Source of the DNA: an uncultured Blautia sp.
GTDB lineage: Bacteria > Bacillota > Clostridia > Lachnospirales > Lachnospiraceae
Direction of reading: 5' to 3'
NCBI GenBank assembly: GCA_900543715.1
Contig: UQSX01000007.1
Coordinates: forward strand, 1 to 64,000
DNA length: 64,000 nt
A program made the position numbers and the translations under genes. This document shows, piece by piece, positions 24,469-33,131 of this stretch (positions within the stretch are counted from its first letter, which is position 1; each line of letters begins with the position of its first letter). Under the pieces are notes generated by a model, which was not told the origin of the DNA, did not search any database, and saw only the letters and a program-made list of their open reading frames with translations.

Positions 24469-25686
24469 GTGAATCGATTTTTATTGCGGAAAGCGCTTCT
24501 TGGCATTTTTTCTGCCTTTGTTCTCTTATTTTATAATTTTTCCACTGTACTGGCTGCAGAACTTCCTGAAAGCTGGCCTCAGGCCCCTGAAATTTCCGAG
24601 GAAACCGGCGTCTTAATGGAAGCTTCTACAGGACAGATACTTTTTGATAAAGGCATGGATGAAATCCGTTATCCTGCCAGTACTACCAAGGTAATGACAG
24701 CCCTGCTGATCCTGGAAAATGTAGAGGATCTCAGCCAGGTGGTAACCTTCACAGACGTGATCACTCCTGACCTGGAGCCGGGAAATTCCACCATCAATGC
24801 CCAGGTGGGAGAACAGCTCACTGTGGAGCAGTGTCTGTATGCTATCATGCTGGCGTCTGCCAATGAAGTCTGTACCCAGATGGCCGTCTATGTGGCCGGA
24901 TCTGTAGAGAATTTTGTATCTATGATGAATGATCGTGCGGCAGAGCTCGGCTGCCAGAATACACACTTTGTAAATGCCAACGGACTGCCGGATCCAGATC
25001 ATTACACTACCGCTCACGATCTGGCTCTGATCCTATCCGCAGCCATCCAAAATGAGGACTTCTGCCGGATTTCCGGCTCTGCCGCCTATACTATTCCTGC
25101 AACGAACATGACTTCTTCACCCAGAAATCTGGAAAACAGCAATGCTTTGATCAAAGACGGCGAGTATCATTATGAAGGTGTCATAGCAGGAAAAACAGGC
25201 CACACAGAAGCAGCCAAAAACACTCTGGTTACAGCCGCTTCCAAAAATGATATGACTCTGGTATGCGTAGTCCTCCGCTCAGAAGGTGAGGACCGTTTTA
25301 TAGATACGGTCAGTCTTTTCGACTACGGCTTTAACAATTTTCATCGGACTCCCCTGTACTGGCTGGACGAAGAGGAGCCTGCCGGTTATGTGATCCTTCC
25401 CACAGGTGTGGAAAGCAATGTCCTCACCGTCACGGACCAGGACAGCGATAATACCCGTACACGTTCATACTCCTATCAAGGGGTAGAGCTATACAGCACT
25501 CAGGTCAGTCTCCCCATAACTTTTTCCTCAAATGAAACTACTGCTTCGAGTGCTCCGGTGTTCTATCAGATCAACGGTATCGATCTTCTTTTTCCTGGCA
25601 TGCTCTGTATTCTGGGAATACTTTGTATCGCAGAGTGTTCTGTAATTGCTTTCTATCTGATAAAACGAAGGAAAAAAAACAGCTGA
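24469..25686 (+). CDS. D-alanyl-D-alanine carboxypeptidase (PBP5/DacF type)
   Basis: 405 aa. Starts at GTG (24469) with AAGGAGG seven bases before. A signal peptide is followed by peptidase family S11 motifs: S71-T-T-K74 (PASTTKVM), S130-A-N132 and K242-T-G244. The C-terminus has one membrane segment (about 372-397) and a basic tail instead of the amphipathic anchor of PBP5. It trims the terminal D-alanine of peptidoglycan stem peptides outside the cell. It is the only plus-strand gene within the polysaccharide region, with its own promoter and terminator. Confidence 0.94.
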   Translation: MNRFLLRKALLGIFSAFVLLFYNFSTVLAAELPESWPQAPEISEETGVLMEASTGQILFDKGMDEIRYPASTTKVMTALLILENVEDLSQVVTFTDVITPDLEPGNSTINAQVGEQLTVEQCLYAIMLASANEVCTQMAVYVAGSVENFVSMMNDRAAELGCQNTHFVNANGLPDPDHYTTAHDLALILSAAIQNEDFCRISGSAAYTIPATNMTSSPRNLENSNALIKDGEYHYEGVIAGKTGHTEAAKNTLVTAASKNDMTLVCVVLRSEGEDRFIDTVSLFDYGFNNFHRTPLYWLDEEEPAGYVILPTGVESNVLTVTDQDSDNTRTRSYSYQGVELYSTQVSLPITFSSNETTASSAPVFYQINGIDLLFPGMLCILGILCIAECSVIAFYLIKRRKKNS

Positions 25687-25707
25687 CCATAAGCTTCTTT
25701 GGGCAGT

Positions 25708-25749
25708 AAAAAAATTCCCCTCGGAAAACATCCAAGGGGAATTTTTTTG
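25708..25749. terminator. Bidirectional terminator between carboxypeptidase and 826-aa GT2
   Basis: AAATTCCCCT (25712-25721) pairs with AGGGGAATTT (25735-25744), flanked by A and T runs on both sides, so it serves both convergent genes. Confidence 0.88.
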
Positions 25750-25752
25750 TCT

Positions 25753-28233
25753 TTATAAATTAAAAGGCTCTTTCTCAAGAGAAAAGTTGGGGTTATAAAA
25801 TGGATCTCCTTTTTCTAAAATCTCACTCCATCTCTTCCGGAATCTCATTATTTCATTTTCAAATCTGCGGATCTTTTCCGGAGTATCTTCATATCCTCGA
25901 GACTTTGATTCATAATGATGCCATAAAGAAAAAGCATTATAAACCACCCATTTCTTCTTTTCTCTAATTTTCAGGCAGTAGTCCACATCATTAAGGGCAA
26001 CTGCCAGTTCTTCCGTAAAGCCGCCCACTGACAGAAAGTCTTCTTTTGATGTCATCATACATGCAGCTGTTACTGCACTATAGTTACAGTTAATCCTTGG
26101 GCGCACCATATAGCCATAATCATCTTTGTCCAGTCCTACAAATACATGACCGGCAAATCCGCCTATACCGATTACCACGCCTGCATGTTGAACAGTGTCA
26201 TCCTCATACAGAAGTTTAGCCCCCACTACACCTACATCTTCTCTCATGCAGCAGCCCAGCAGCTCAGAAATGGCTGTTTCATTAATAATTTCCGTATCAT
26301 TATTGAGAAACAGCAGATAATCACCTTTCGCATACTGAACGCCAAAATTATTAATTGCAGAATAATTAAATTCTTTCGTCCAATACACGACTTTTACATT
26401 ATTGTATCTTTGCTCCAGTTCCTTATAATAGGCAAAGGTCTTATCTTGTTCACTGTTATTTTCTACAATGATAAACTCTATATTCCGGTAACTGCTTCTT
26501 TCTTGTATCGAAGATACACATTTTTCCAGATCTTTTATATGATCCTTGTTGGGAATCACAATAGATACAAGAGGATCTCCAGGGGTGTCATAAATTACAT
26601 GGTACATTCCCCACAGCTCAGTATGCTCTACCTTTGCCGGCACACCTGCTCTTTTCAGGTGGTCTTCGATGGCCCTTTTGCCTGCTTCATAAGCATACAT
26701 CTTGCTGGCCGGATTTCCTGCTACCGAATTCTCATGCATTCTCCAATAGTATAAAATTTTAGGAATATGTTTGATCTGCTTTGCACGTTCCACACAGCGG
26801 AAAATAAGATCATAATCTTGTGAACCATCAAATTCTGAGCGGAAGCCTCCGATCTCTCTTATGATCTCCGTCTTCACAACAAAGAAGTGCGTAATATAAT
26901 TGTGGGAGCACAGAAGATCCATACTAAAATCAGGCTTAAATTTCGGATCTTTATGAACTTTCATGTCATATGAAGTCATGTCTTCATCCGTATAAAGCAC
27001 ATCATAATCCGTTTCCTGCAAAGCCTTCACAACTTCATATAAAGCATTTACAGCTAAGGCATCGTCATGATCCAAAAGGCCTACATATTCACCTGTAGCT
27101 AATTCCAAAGCACCGTTGGTATTACCGGATATTCCTAAATTTTTCGGAAGGATTTTGTATTTGATCCTACTATCTTTTTCTTGGTATAGTCTAAGTGCCT
27201 CCTCCAGCTCCTGGTTTCCCTCGCTTCCATCGCCGATACACAACTCCCAATTTGCATAAGTCTGGTTCTGAAGGGACTCTATCATCTCTCTCAAAAATTT
27301 CATCGGCGTATTGTAAGTCGGTACAATAACACTGATCTTTGGCTGATAATCAAACTTTTTATTCTTTTGAGCTTCTATCTCTTTCTCTGTGAGCTGTTGT
27401 TCCTTAAACCACTCATCATAAGGCTTTACGGTACTGTTGATCCGTTCTATCAGATAACCTCTCAGCCCCTTTACACCATTCTCTGCAATATATTTATATA
27501 CTTTATAGAAATTTTTTACCTTTGCCTTTTTCAGTGCTTGAACGATAAATCCCTTTCTTGCTTCGTACCTATGCGCTTTCCACAATTCATCCGGGACTAA
27601 AGGCACATCCTTCTTATCCACTGTGTCTGTAGCTTCAAATACATATTTTTTATCTTTATCATAAAGAAAAGTGGCCTTGAAACCACATAAAATATGTTTC
27701 TTATCTGTAAGACGAAGTTTATATAAGTCCTGCCGTTTTCGCAGCTCCAAAGAAACCTCTACATCATTTCCCAGATTATCAGTAACTTTATACTGCACAT
27801 CCCTGTCTGCCTGAGATACACTCCATCCATTTACAACAATATGGCTTTTATCTATATAGATGCCATCAATATTTAATGTTAAACTTTTCGTATCTTCTAT
27901 TTCTGCAAAATCACTGCCACCTAATTTATATAGCTTCTGTAAAACGCCATTTTTCTTTACGTAAAGTACATACTCTTTTGGAATAGTTTCCTTCAGGTCA
28001 ATCTGGATATCAAATCCACATTTAAGACGGACATTTTTCCTTTTGAATTTCTTCTGAACGTCAGGACGCTCCACAGCAAACCTTTTATGGTGAATCTGTT
28101 TTCCATTCAGCACAGAAAAAACCTGGACTGTATCCGTCTCTGTAGAAAGTATCCAGCCATTGATTTTTATATAACGGTGTCCGGGAATATTTTTATACAC
28201 AATCTGATCCACGCAAAACTTTATTTTCTTCAT
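25753..28233 (-). CDS. 826-aa dual GT2 glycosyltransferase with tandem N-terminal beta repeats
   Basis: Two GT2 domains start near residues 300 (ISVIVPTYNTPMKF, GLLDHDDAL) and 556 (VSIVIPNKDHIKDL, LLFLNNDTEI, LNDVDYCLKI). The first 225 residues hold two copies of a beta-rich unit: IKINGWILS...CGFDIQIDL and IVVNGWSVS...CGFKATFLY, each with NGW, an R-x-D-v/l pair and a CGF. The unit may bind sugar or membrane. The GT part is a paralogue of the 608-aa enzyme. It is last in the tagG-tagH-like operon, 11 bases after a small membrane protein gene, so it probably builds the exported polymer. Low-complexity A/T content is slightly higher than in carAB. Confidence 0.9.
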   Translation of the reverse strand: MKKIKFCVDQIVYKNIPGHRYIKINGWILSTETDTVQVFSVLNGKQIHHKRFAVERPDVQKKFKRKNVRLKCGFDIQIDLKETIPKEYVLYVKKNGVLQKLYKLGGSDFAEIEDTKSLTLNIDGIYIDKSHIVVNGWSVSQADRDVQYKVTDNLGNDVEVSLELRKRQDLYKLRLTDKKHILCGFKATFLYDKDKKYVFEATDTVDKKDVPLVPDELWKAHRYEARKGFIVQALKKAKVKNFYKVYKYIAENGVKGLRGYLIERINSTVKPYDEWFKEQQLTEKEIEAQKNKKFDYQPKISVIVPTYNTPMKFLREMIESLQNQTYANWELCIGDGSEGNQELEEALRLYQEKDSRIKYKILPKNLGISGNTNGALELATGEYVGLLDHDDALAVNALYEVVKALQETDYDVLYTDEDMTSYDMKVHKDPKFKPDFSMDLLCSHNYITHFFVVKTEIIREIGGFRSEFDGSQDYDLIFRCVERAKQIKHIPKILYYWRMHENSVAGNPASKMYAYEAGKRAIEDHLKRAGVPAKVEHTELWGMYHVIYDTPGDPLVSIVIPNKDHIKDLEKCVSSIQERSSYRNIEFIIVENNSEQDKTFAYYKELEQRYNNVKVVYWTKEFNYSAINNFGVQYAKGDYLLFLNNDTEIINETAISELLGCCMREDVGVVGAKLLYEDDTVQHAGVVIGIGGFAGHVFVGLDKDDYGYMVRPRINCNYSAVTAACMMTSKEDFLSVGGFTEELAVALNDVDYCLKIREKKKWVVYNAFSLWHHYESKSRGYEDTPEKIRRFENEIMRFRKRWSEILEKGDPFYNPNFSLEKEPFNL

Positions 28234-28244
28234 TCATGTATCTC

Positions 28245-28850
28245 CTATCTTAAAAATTTATACAAAAGTTTAATAAAAAGCAGGATATAAGCTAACAGAC
28301 CGGCAAAAACAATAAATTCTTCTAAATTAAATGTTTTGTGTACCGTTTTGAGCACCAAGCATTCATCTCTGTCCTCTCCATTTAAGCTTAAAGAGGTATT
28401 CTCCTGCTTTTGCGTGGTATAGAAAGAAATTCCTCTGTCATCAGGAGTATTGTCTGCCTGTATTCTCAAAATATACTCCTTGTCTTTGCTCTGCTCTATT
28501 CTCTTAAATGGAATTTCTGTAAATTTTGCATCCTCCCATCCAGCAGTAGCCACACTTCCTTCCGCTACTGTTTCCTGAGTTTCCGCATCGATAAGCTGAT
28601 AGACCAAAGCTCCGTTGTCTGTTTGCCCAAATGTTACAGGTTGAACCAGAACACCCTCCAAGCCATCCATTTCGCAATAAAAACTCTGCTCAATATAACT
28701 ATTGCCGCTTAGTCTGCCAAAATTTCCATATGCGCTTCCATTAACTCCTGAATCATAGATGGATACTTCCCAAGATCCCAGAAAGCTTCTGATCAGAGAA
28801 ATTGCCAAAATGACACAAACATAAATTATCGGTTTTATCACTTTCTTCAT
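28245..28850 (-). CDS. Small membrane protein with extracytoplasmic beta domain, unknown function
   Basis: 201 aa from ATG 28850, chosen because GGGGAG lies eight bases before it and the longer start at 28934 would overlap the ATPase gene by 68 bases. An N-terminal membrane segment (about 5-22) and a C-terminal one (about 175-197) bracket an outer domain of 150 residues. Part of that domain (YQLIDAETQETV ... KDKEYILRI ... FYTTQ) resembles a segment of the YfhO protein at 47523. No catalytic motif is seen. Its place between the ABC exporter and the large GT2 suggests a helper for polysaccharide export or modification. Confidence 0.75.
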   Translation of the reverse strand: MKKVIKPIIYVCVILAISLIRSFLGSWEVSIYDSGVNGSAYGNFGRLSGNSYIEQSFYCEMDGLEGVLVQPVTFGQTDNGALVYQLIDAETQETVAEGSVATAGWEDAKFTEIPFKRIEQSKDKEYILRIQADNTPDDRGISFYTTQKQENTSLSLNGEDRDECLVLKTVHKTFNLEEFIVFAGLLAYILLFIKLLYKFLR

Positions 28851-28866
28851 ACTGTTTCTCCCCTGA

Positions 28867-29598
28867 CTATATCTGCCTGTATAATTCACAAACTTCCCGT
28901 ACCGGGCCATCCATCCGAATATGCCCCTTTTCAATCCATACTGCCCTTGTACACAGGCTCTCTACCTGCTCTATACTATGAGATACAAATAATATAGACG
29001 TATCTTTCGTCATCATATGTTTAATACGCTGTTCACACTTCTGCTGAAATTTAAAATCACCTACGGACAGAACTTCATCTACGATTAAAATATCCGGTGT
29101 TCCAATCGTGGCAATTGCAAATGCCAAGCGAGCCAGCATACCTGAAGAGAAATTCTTAAGCGGTACATCCATAAAATCATGAAGTTCCGAAAAGTCTACG
29201 ATATCCTGATAGTGAGTCTCCATCTCATCATGAGAATATCCAAGAATAGCACCATTTAGATAAACATTCTCTTTCGCAGTCAGATCAATATCAAATCCAG
29301 CCCCAAGTTCAATAAGAGGCGCAATAGTTCCCCAGGTTTTAACGTATCCTTTTGTCGGTTTTAAAACCCCTGCTACTGTTTTCAGCAATGTACTCTTTCC
29401 ACAGCCGTTAAGTCCAATAAGTGCCACTGCCTCTCCCTTTTCTACGGTTAAATTGATTCCCTGAAGAGCCCAAAACTCGTCGTAGGAGATTTTATGTTTT
29501 ATTCTTTTTATGATATATTCTTTTAAACTGTCAATTTTTTCTCTGGACAGGTTAAATTTCATGGATACATCATGCACTTCAATAACAATATCTGACAT
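28867..29598 (-). CDS. Polysaccharide/teichoic acid ABC exporter, ATPase (TagH/Wzt-like)
   Basis: 243 aa. Walker A GLNGCGKSTLL, signature FSSGMLARLAFA (the SSGM form typical of polysaccharide exporters), Walker B ILIVDEVLSVGD and switch His in LFVSHS are all visible. The N-terminal SLKEYIIKRIKHK region before the Walker A is typical of TagH/RfbE. It is short and lacks the C-terminal carbohydrate-binding domain of Wzt. It starts 10 bases after the permease gene and powers export of a lipid-linked polymer. Confidence 0.93.
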   Translation of the reverse strand: MSDIVIEVHDVSMKFNLSREKIDSLKEYIIKRIKHKISYDEFWALQGINLTVEKGEAVALIGLNGCGKSTLLKTVAGVLKPTKGYVKTWGTIAPLIELGAGFDIDLTAKENVYLNGAILGYSHDEMETHYQDIVDFSELHDFMDVPLKNFSSGMLARLAFAIATIGTPDILIVDEVLSVGDFKFQQKCEQRIKHMMTKDTSILFVSHSIEQVESLCTRAVWIEKGHIRMDGPVREVCELYRQI

Positions 29599-29608
29599 AC
29601 TTCCACTC

Positions 29609-30385
29609 CTAAAGATTTAAAATAAAATTATCCTGATTTTTATAAAACACATACAGACCTACCGCCAAGGAGATAAGTGCCGCAATCAGTGAATAAACTA
29701 CGGATCCAACACTTGGCAATTGTCCATATATTACCACTTCTCTAAATACCATCAAAATCTGAGTAATAGGGTTCAATCTTACCAGTAAATTTATTTTTTC
29801 TGGCAATATAGCCATCGGATAGATGATCGGTGCCAGATAGTTCAGTGCGACAAGCAAAACACCGTACAAATGTATCATATCTCTGAACTTAACAGCAACA
29901 GCGGCTAAAATCAGGCCTATTCCCGTAGCGAATACTGCAAGCAAAAAGATTGGTATTATTGCCAGAATAACTGTATAGTACAGCCTTGCATCTGTGAAAA
30001 CCATAACTATGATCAATGCACAGAAAGAAGCCATTAAATTAATAAAACTGGACAGTATTCTAGAAAACGCAAAAAGGTACTTGGGAATATACACCTTTTT
30101 TATTAGAGATGCATTATCGATCACTGCCGACATAGAACGTGATGTACCTTCTGAGAAAAAATTATAAATCAGCTGGCCGCTTAAAATATATAAAGGATAA
30201 TTCTCAATCTGAAATCGAAATAAATTCGAAAACACAATAGAAAGAATGATCATCATGAGCAATGGATTTAAAAGTGTCCATAAAACTCCCAATACAGACC
30301 GACGATATTTTGTCTTTATATCTCTGGTCACCAGTTCTTTCAATAGTGGCCGAAACTTAATGAAATTTTGTATATATTGCGTCAC
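29609..30385 (-). CDS. Polysaccharide/teichoic acid ABC exporter, permease (TagG/Wzm-like)
   Basis: 258 aa with six membrane segments. The N-terminal LVTRDIKTKYRRSVLGVLWTL motif is characteristic of the ABC-2 polysaccharide export family. GTG start at 30385 with GGGAGA eight bases before. First gene of a four-gene operon (permease, ATPase, small membrane protein, 826-aa GT2) driven by the promoter at 30430-30458. Confidence 0.93.
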   Translation of the reverse strand: MTQYIQNFIKFRPLLKELVTRDIKTKYRRSVLGVLWTLLNPLLMMIILSIVFSNLFRFQIENYPLYILSGQLIYNFFSEGTSRSMSAVIDNASLIKKVYIPKYLFAFSRILSSFINLMASFCALIIVMVFTDARLYYTVILAIIPIFLLAVFATGIGLILAAVAVKFRDMIHLYGVLLVALNYLAPIIYPMAILPEKINLLVRLNPITQILMVFREVVIYGQLPSVGSVVYSLIAALISLAVGLYVFYKNQDNFILNL

Positions 30386-30429
30386 AAAAGTTCTCCCTTC
30401 TTCATTCTTTGATAGGTTTACTGCTCTCT

Positions 30430-30458
30430 ATAATATCACTATTTCTCTTATTTTACAA
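30430..30458 (-). promoter_or_regulatory. Promoter of the polysaccharide ABC exporter operon
   Basis: Minus strand TTGTAA (30453-30458), 17-bp spacer, TATTAT (30430-30435). It overlaps the last codons of azlD. Confidence 0.6.
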
Positions 30459-30758
30459 CATTTCTAATATCCGCTCTACACAAAATACCCCTATGCAGGC
30501 AAATCCTGCCACAACAATCAGGCTCTTCTTTTTCAAAGCAAAAAACACTGCAATGATAAGCCCCACAAACCCAGAAGCCGGAGACTGGGTCGCATAAAGA
30601 ATAGCCGGAAATGTCATGGCAGTCAGACATGCATAGGGTATATAATATAAAAATGAACGAACATAAACATTTGTTATTTTTTTCTGTATCAGTGTTAAAG
30701 GCAGCATACGGATCAGATAGGTCACTCCTGCCATAACAAAAATATATGCATATATCAT
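30453..30758 (-). CDS. azlD: AzlD family branched-chain amino acid transport subunit
   Basis: 101 aa, three or four membrane segments, with the TYLIRMLPL and FLYYIPYACLTAMTFP motifs of AzlD. The ATG overlaps the azlC stop by four bases. AzlCD pairs export branched-chain amino acids; the substrate is inferred from the family. Confidence 0.92.
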   Translation of the reverse strand: MIYAYIFVMAGVTYLIRMLPLTLIQKKITNVYVRSFLYYIPYACLTAMTFPAILYATQSPASGFVGLIIAVFFALKKKSLIVVAGFACIGVFCVERILEML

Positions 30759-31459
30759 ACAGTCTCCTCCTTAACCGGGAATAAAACCGCTCCTATCCCC
30801 GCCGCTGCCACTGTGCAGATAATAATCGTAAATCCGGAAGAAATCTCCCGGAGCACTGGAAGATAATAAAAGGCTGTGCTGAATAGCAGAGCTGATCCTG
30901 CTACAATAAGAACTTCCCTGTTCTCTTTTGCCACTGGAACCACAATTGCTATGAACATGCCATAAAGGGCCACGCCAAGTGCGCTGATCACTGCTGCCGG
31001 AAGAAGTGTACTGGCCACAGCTCCCGTCAGAGTTCCCCCCACCCAGCCCAGCACTGGAAGGGCGATCAGGCCATACATATACCGGCTTCCTACGCTTCCC
31101 GGTTTTGAACTGGCTACTGCAAAAATTTCATCTGTATTCCCATAGGCGATCAGCATGCGCTGGAATGATTTCACAGAGCTGTCCAGTTTCTGTGAAAGAG
31201 AAATTGACATCAAAGCATATCTGATGTTGATAACCAGCTGTGTCAATGCCATCTCTAAAAGAGAGGCTCCTGAAACGATCACGGTAAGCCCGGCAAACTG
31301 GCCTGCTGAGGTGAGGTTCAGCAAAGATATCAATACTGAATGAAAAGGGGAAATCCCATCCCGTACTGCCAGCATACCAAAGGTAAAGCTTACAGAAAAG
31401 TATCCGACAGCAATTGGTATTCCGTCACGCAGTCCCGCCTTTATCTTATTATGTACCAT
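30755..31459 (-). CDS. azlC: AzlC family branched-chain amino acid permease
   Basis: 234 aa, six or so membrane segments. GIPIAVGYFSVSFTFGMLA and the AGQFAGLTVI and NIRYALMSISLS motifs mark the AzlC family. It partners with AzlD, which overlaps it. It lies 87 bases after the HPr-like gene with a terminator between, so it may depend on read-through or on a weak promoter I could not identify. TTGGAGG is present before the ATG. Confidence 0.93.
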   Translation of the reverse strand: MVHNKIKAGLRDGIPIAVGYFSVSFTFGMLAVRDGISPFHSVLISLLNLTSAGQFAGLTVIVSGASLLEMALTQLVINIRYALMSISLSQKLDSSVKSFQRMLIAYGNTDEIFAVASSKPGSVGSRYMYGLIALPVLGWVGGTLTGAVASTLLPAAVISALGVALYGMFIAIVVPVAKENREVLIVAGSALLFSTAFYYLPVLREISSGFTIIICTVAAAGIGAVLFPVKEETV

Positions 31460-31484
31460 AATGTAGTTTTTACCTCCAATATCA

Positions 31485-31539
31485 TACGAAAAGCTGCCGC
31501 ATTAAACAATCTGTCTTGTGCACTGTTTAATACGGCAGC
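31485..31539 (-). terminator. Terminator after the HPr-like gene
   Basis: 16-bp arms with one mismatch (31493-31508 / 31524-31539), followed on the minus strand by CTTTTC. It closes the c-di-AMP operon. Confidence 0.75.
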
Positions 31540-31546
31540 CTGTATC

Positions 31547-31810
31547 CTATTCTCCCAATCCGCTTTCAATAGCTGTAACCAGGGTTTCCAGAGCAGTCTC
31601 TTCGTCTTCTCCCTCGCAAACCAGCTCAATTTCATCTCCACATTTTACGCAGGCTCCCAGAACACTTAATACACTTTTTGCATTTGCAGAACCGCCTGCA
31701 AAGCGGAAAGTAATCAAAGACTTAAATTTCATAGCCTCTTTGCAGAGTATGCCTGCCGGCCGTAAATGCAGCCCGGTGGGATTTTTAATAGTCACCTTTT
31801 GACTGACCAT
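31547..31810 (-). CDS. HPr family phosphocarrier protein
   Basis: 87 aa. Both regulatory sites are present: His15 in TGLHLRPAG, phosphorylated by PTS enzyme I, and Ser46 in NAKSVLS, phosphorylated by HPr kinase. So it could act both in sugar transport and in catabolite signalling. The region after Ser46 (VLGACVKCGDEIEL) departs from classical HPr, with two cysteines. No other PTS gene is nearby, and it is the last gene of the cdaA-cdaR transcript, 25 bases after cdaR. It could be an alternative HPr rather than the main PtsH. Confidence 0.9.
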   Translation of the reverse strand: MVSQKVTIKNPTGLHLRPAGILCKEAMKFKSLITFRFAGGSANAKSVLSVLGACVKCGDEIELVCEGEDEETALETLVTAIESGLGE

Positions 31811-31835
31811 TTTCTCACTTCCTATCTTTTACCTA

Positions 31836-33131
31836 TTATTCTGTCTGCCTCTCTGCTGATGGAGTCAGAGTAACTCTTACTGTAACCTCCTCCACCAGTT
31901 CATATCCCTCAGGAAGTGTTACGCTTACCGGAACATTGTATTCTCCTTCATCCGTATACTTCGAGGTGTCTATAGACAGCTTTATATCGCTCTCTTTTAA
32001 GGCATCCAGATTTGTTTCAGAACCTCTTACCCGGACTGTCACACTGTCATCTGTGATAACAGCAGTCATATTTTCCGGCTGTCTGCTTCTGTCAATACTA
32101 GTTGCCGGTATCGTATACTCCCTGCTGTCGTAGGGCAGAATTGCCACAGAAACGATCACTGAGCTGCTGATATCTCTGGCCAGCATAGTGTCCTCAGGCA
32201 GCAGATCTTCAATGTCCACGGTCTGTTCAAAATCTGCATTTTCACCGGACACGTCAATTTCTGAAGCAGGAATAACAATGGTGTTTCCATTTTCAGCCAA
32301 TTCCTGCAAAGCCTCATCCGTTCCAGCAATACTGATGGTATTTGGAACCGTACTGATATCCGATACATGATATCCCTCCTCAGGATTCCCGGAATATTCG
32401 GCCTGAATGGCAATATCTGTCCGAACCTTCCATAGATCCACATAGACGCCCACTGTATTATTTTCGATGTCCTGAAGATTCAGATATGACATCTGAGTTT
32501 CTGTCAGCTCATCACCGTTTTTATCATAAATATGTAAGGACCCGGAGACATTGCCGCTTTGATCCATTCCGCTTACATCTATATCTGCTACTACCCGGTC
32601 AAGCTTATTGATCAAATCCTTTGGACCTGAAATCGTCACCTTTTCAGGGTTTACCGTAAGCTTTCCGACTTCATAGCCTGCATCGGGAGTTGTCCCTCCT
32701 ACAGAAGCGGAAATCGTCATGGCCTGGTTGGTAAGTTCATCTGTCTCAATAGAAATATTGGCGGGAGTCACCGTAATATTCTCCTCAGAGACTCCCGGGC
32801 AGACCACCCGGACTGGCACCATATATGGCTCTGTATCCATAGAAACGATCTGAGTCATGTCTGCTTCTGCAGTAATACTGTTCCGGTCAATAGATCTTAA
32901 TACGGAATTCGTAGCCCGGATCCTGACCGTTACTGTATCGCTTCCATCTACCAGAAGAGGGATCTGAAGGTCGCTGGTAAGATAAGACTCATTTACGATG
33001 GTAACCGGCACCTCCCAGTAGGTTTCCGATCTTACAGGATCTTCAATATTCACTACCAAAAGCCAGATCAGAATAGCAACTGCCAGAGAAAGGATCTTCA
33101 GTGTAAATTTATTCATCAGATTTTTTTTCAT
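31836..33131 (-). CDS. cdaR: CdaR-like YbbR domain protein, regulator of CdaA
   Basis: 431 aa. One N-terminal membrane segment (LKILSLAVAILIWLLVVNIEDP), then an outer region with about four YbbR repeats recognisable from recurring YEVGKLTVNPEKVTISGP-like and YHVSDISTVPNTISIAG-like strings. In Firmicutes CdaR binds the membrane cyclase CdaA and tunes c-di-AMP synthesis. It overlaps cdaA by 23 bases; an internal Met six codons in would reduce this. The spacing confirms translational coupling. Confidence 0.92.
   Translation of the reverse strand: MKKNLMNKFTLKILSLAVAILIWLLVVNIEDPVRSETYWEVPVTIVNESYLTSDLQIPLLVDGSDTVTVRIRATNSVLRSIDRNSITAEADMTQIVSMDTEPYMVPVRVVCPGVSEENITVTPANISIETDELTNQAMTISASVGGTTPDAGYEVGKLTVNPEKVTISGPKDLINKLDRVVADIDVSGMDQSGNVSGSLHIYDKNGDELTETQMSYLNLQDIENNTVGVYVDLWKVRTDIAIQAEYSGNPEEGYHVSDISTVPNTISIAGTDEALQELAENGNTIVIPASEIDVSGENADFEQTVDIEDLLPEDTMLARDISSSVIVSVAILPYDSREYTIPATSIDRSRQPENMTAVITDDSVTVRVRGSETNLDALKESDIKLSIDTSKYTDEGEYNVPVSVTLPEGYELVEEVTVRVTLTPSAERQTE

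Noticed and set aside
28851..28934. N-terminal extension of the small membrane protein
   Set aside because: It overlaps the ABC ATPase gene by 68 bases and puts a non-hydrophobic stretch before the first membrane segment.
17703..30385. Complete rhamnose-glucan type cluster with its own rml genes
   Set aside because: Rhamnosyltransferase-like proteins are present, but rmlABCD and a Wzy polymerase are not in the window, so the polymer cannot be named.
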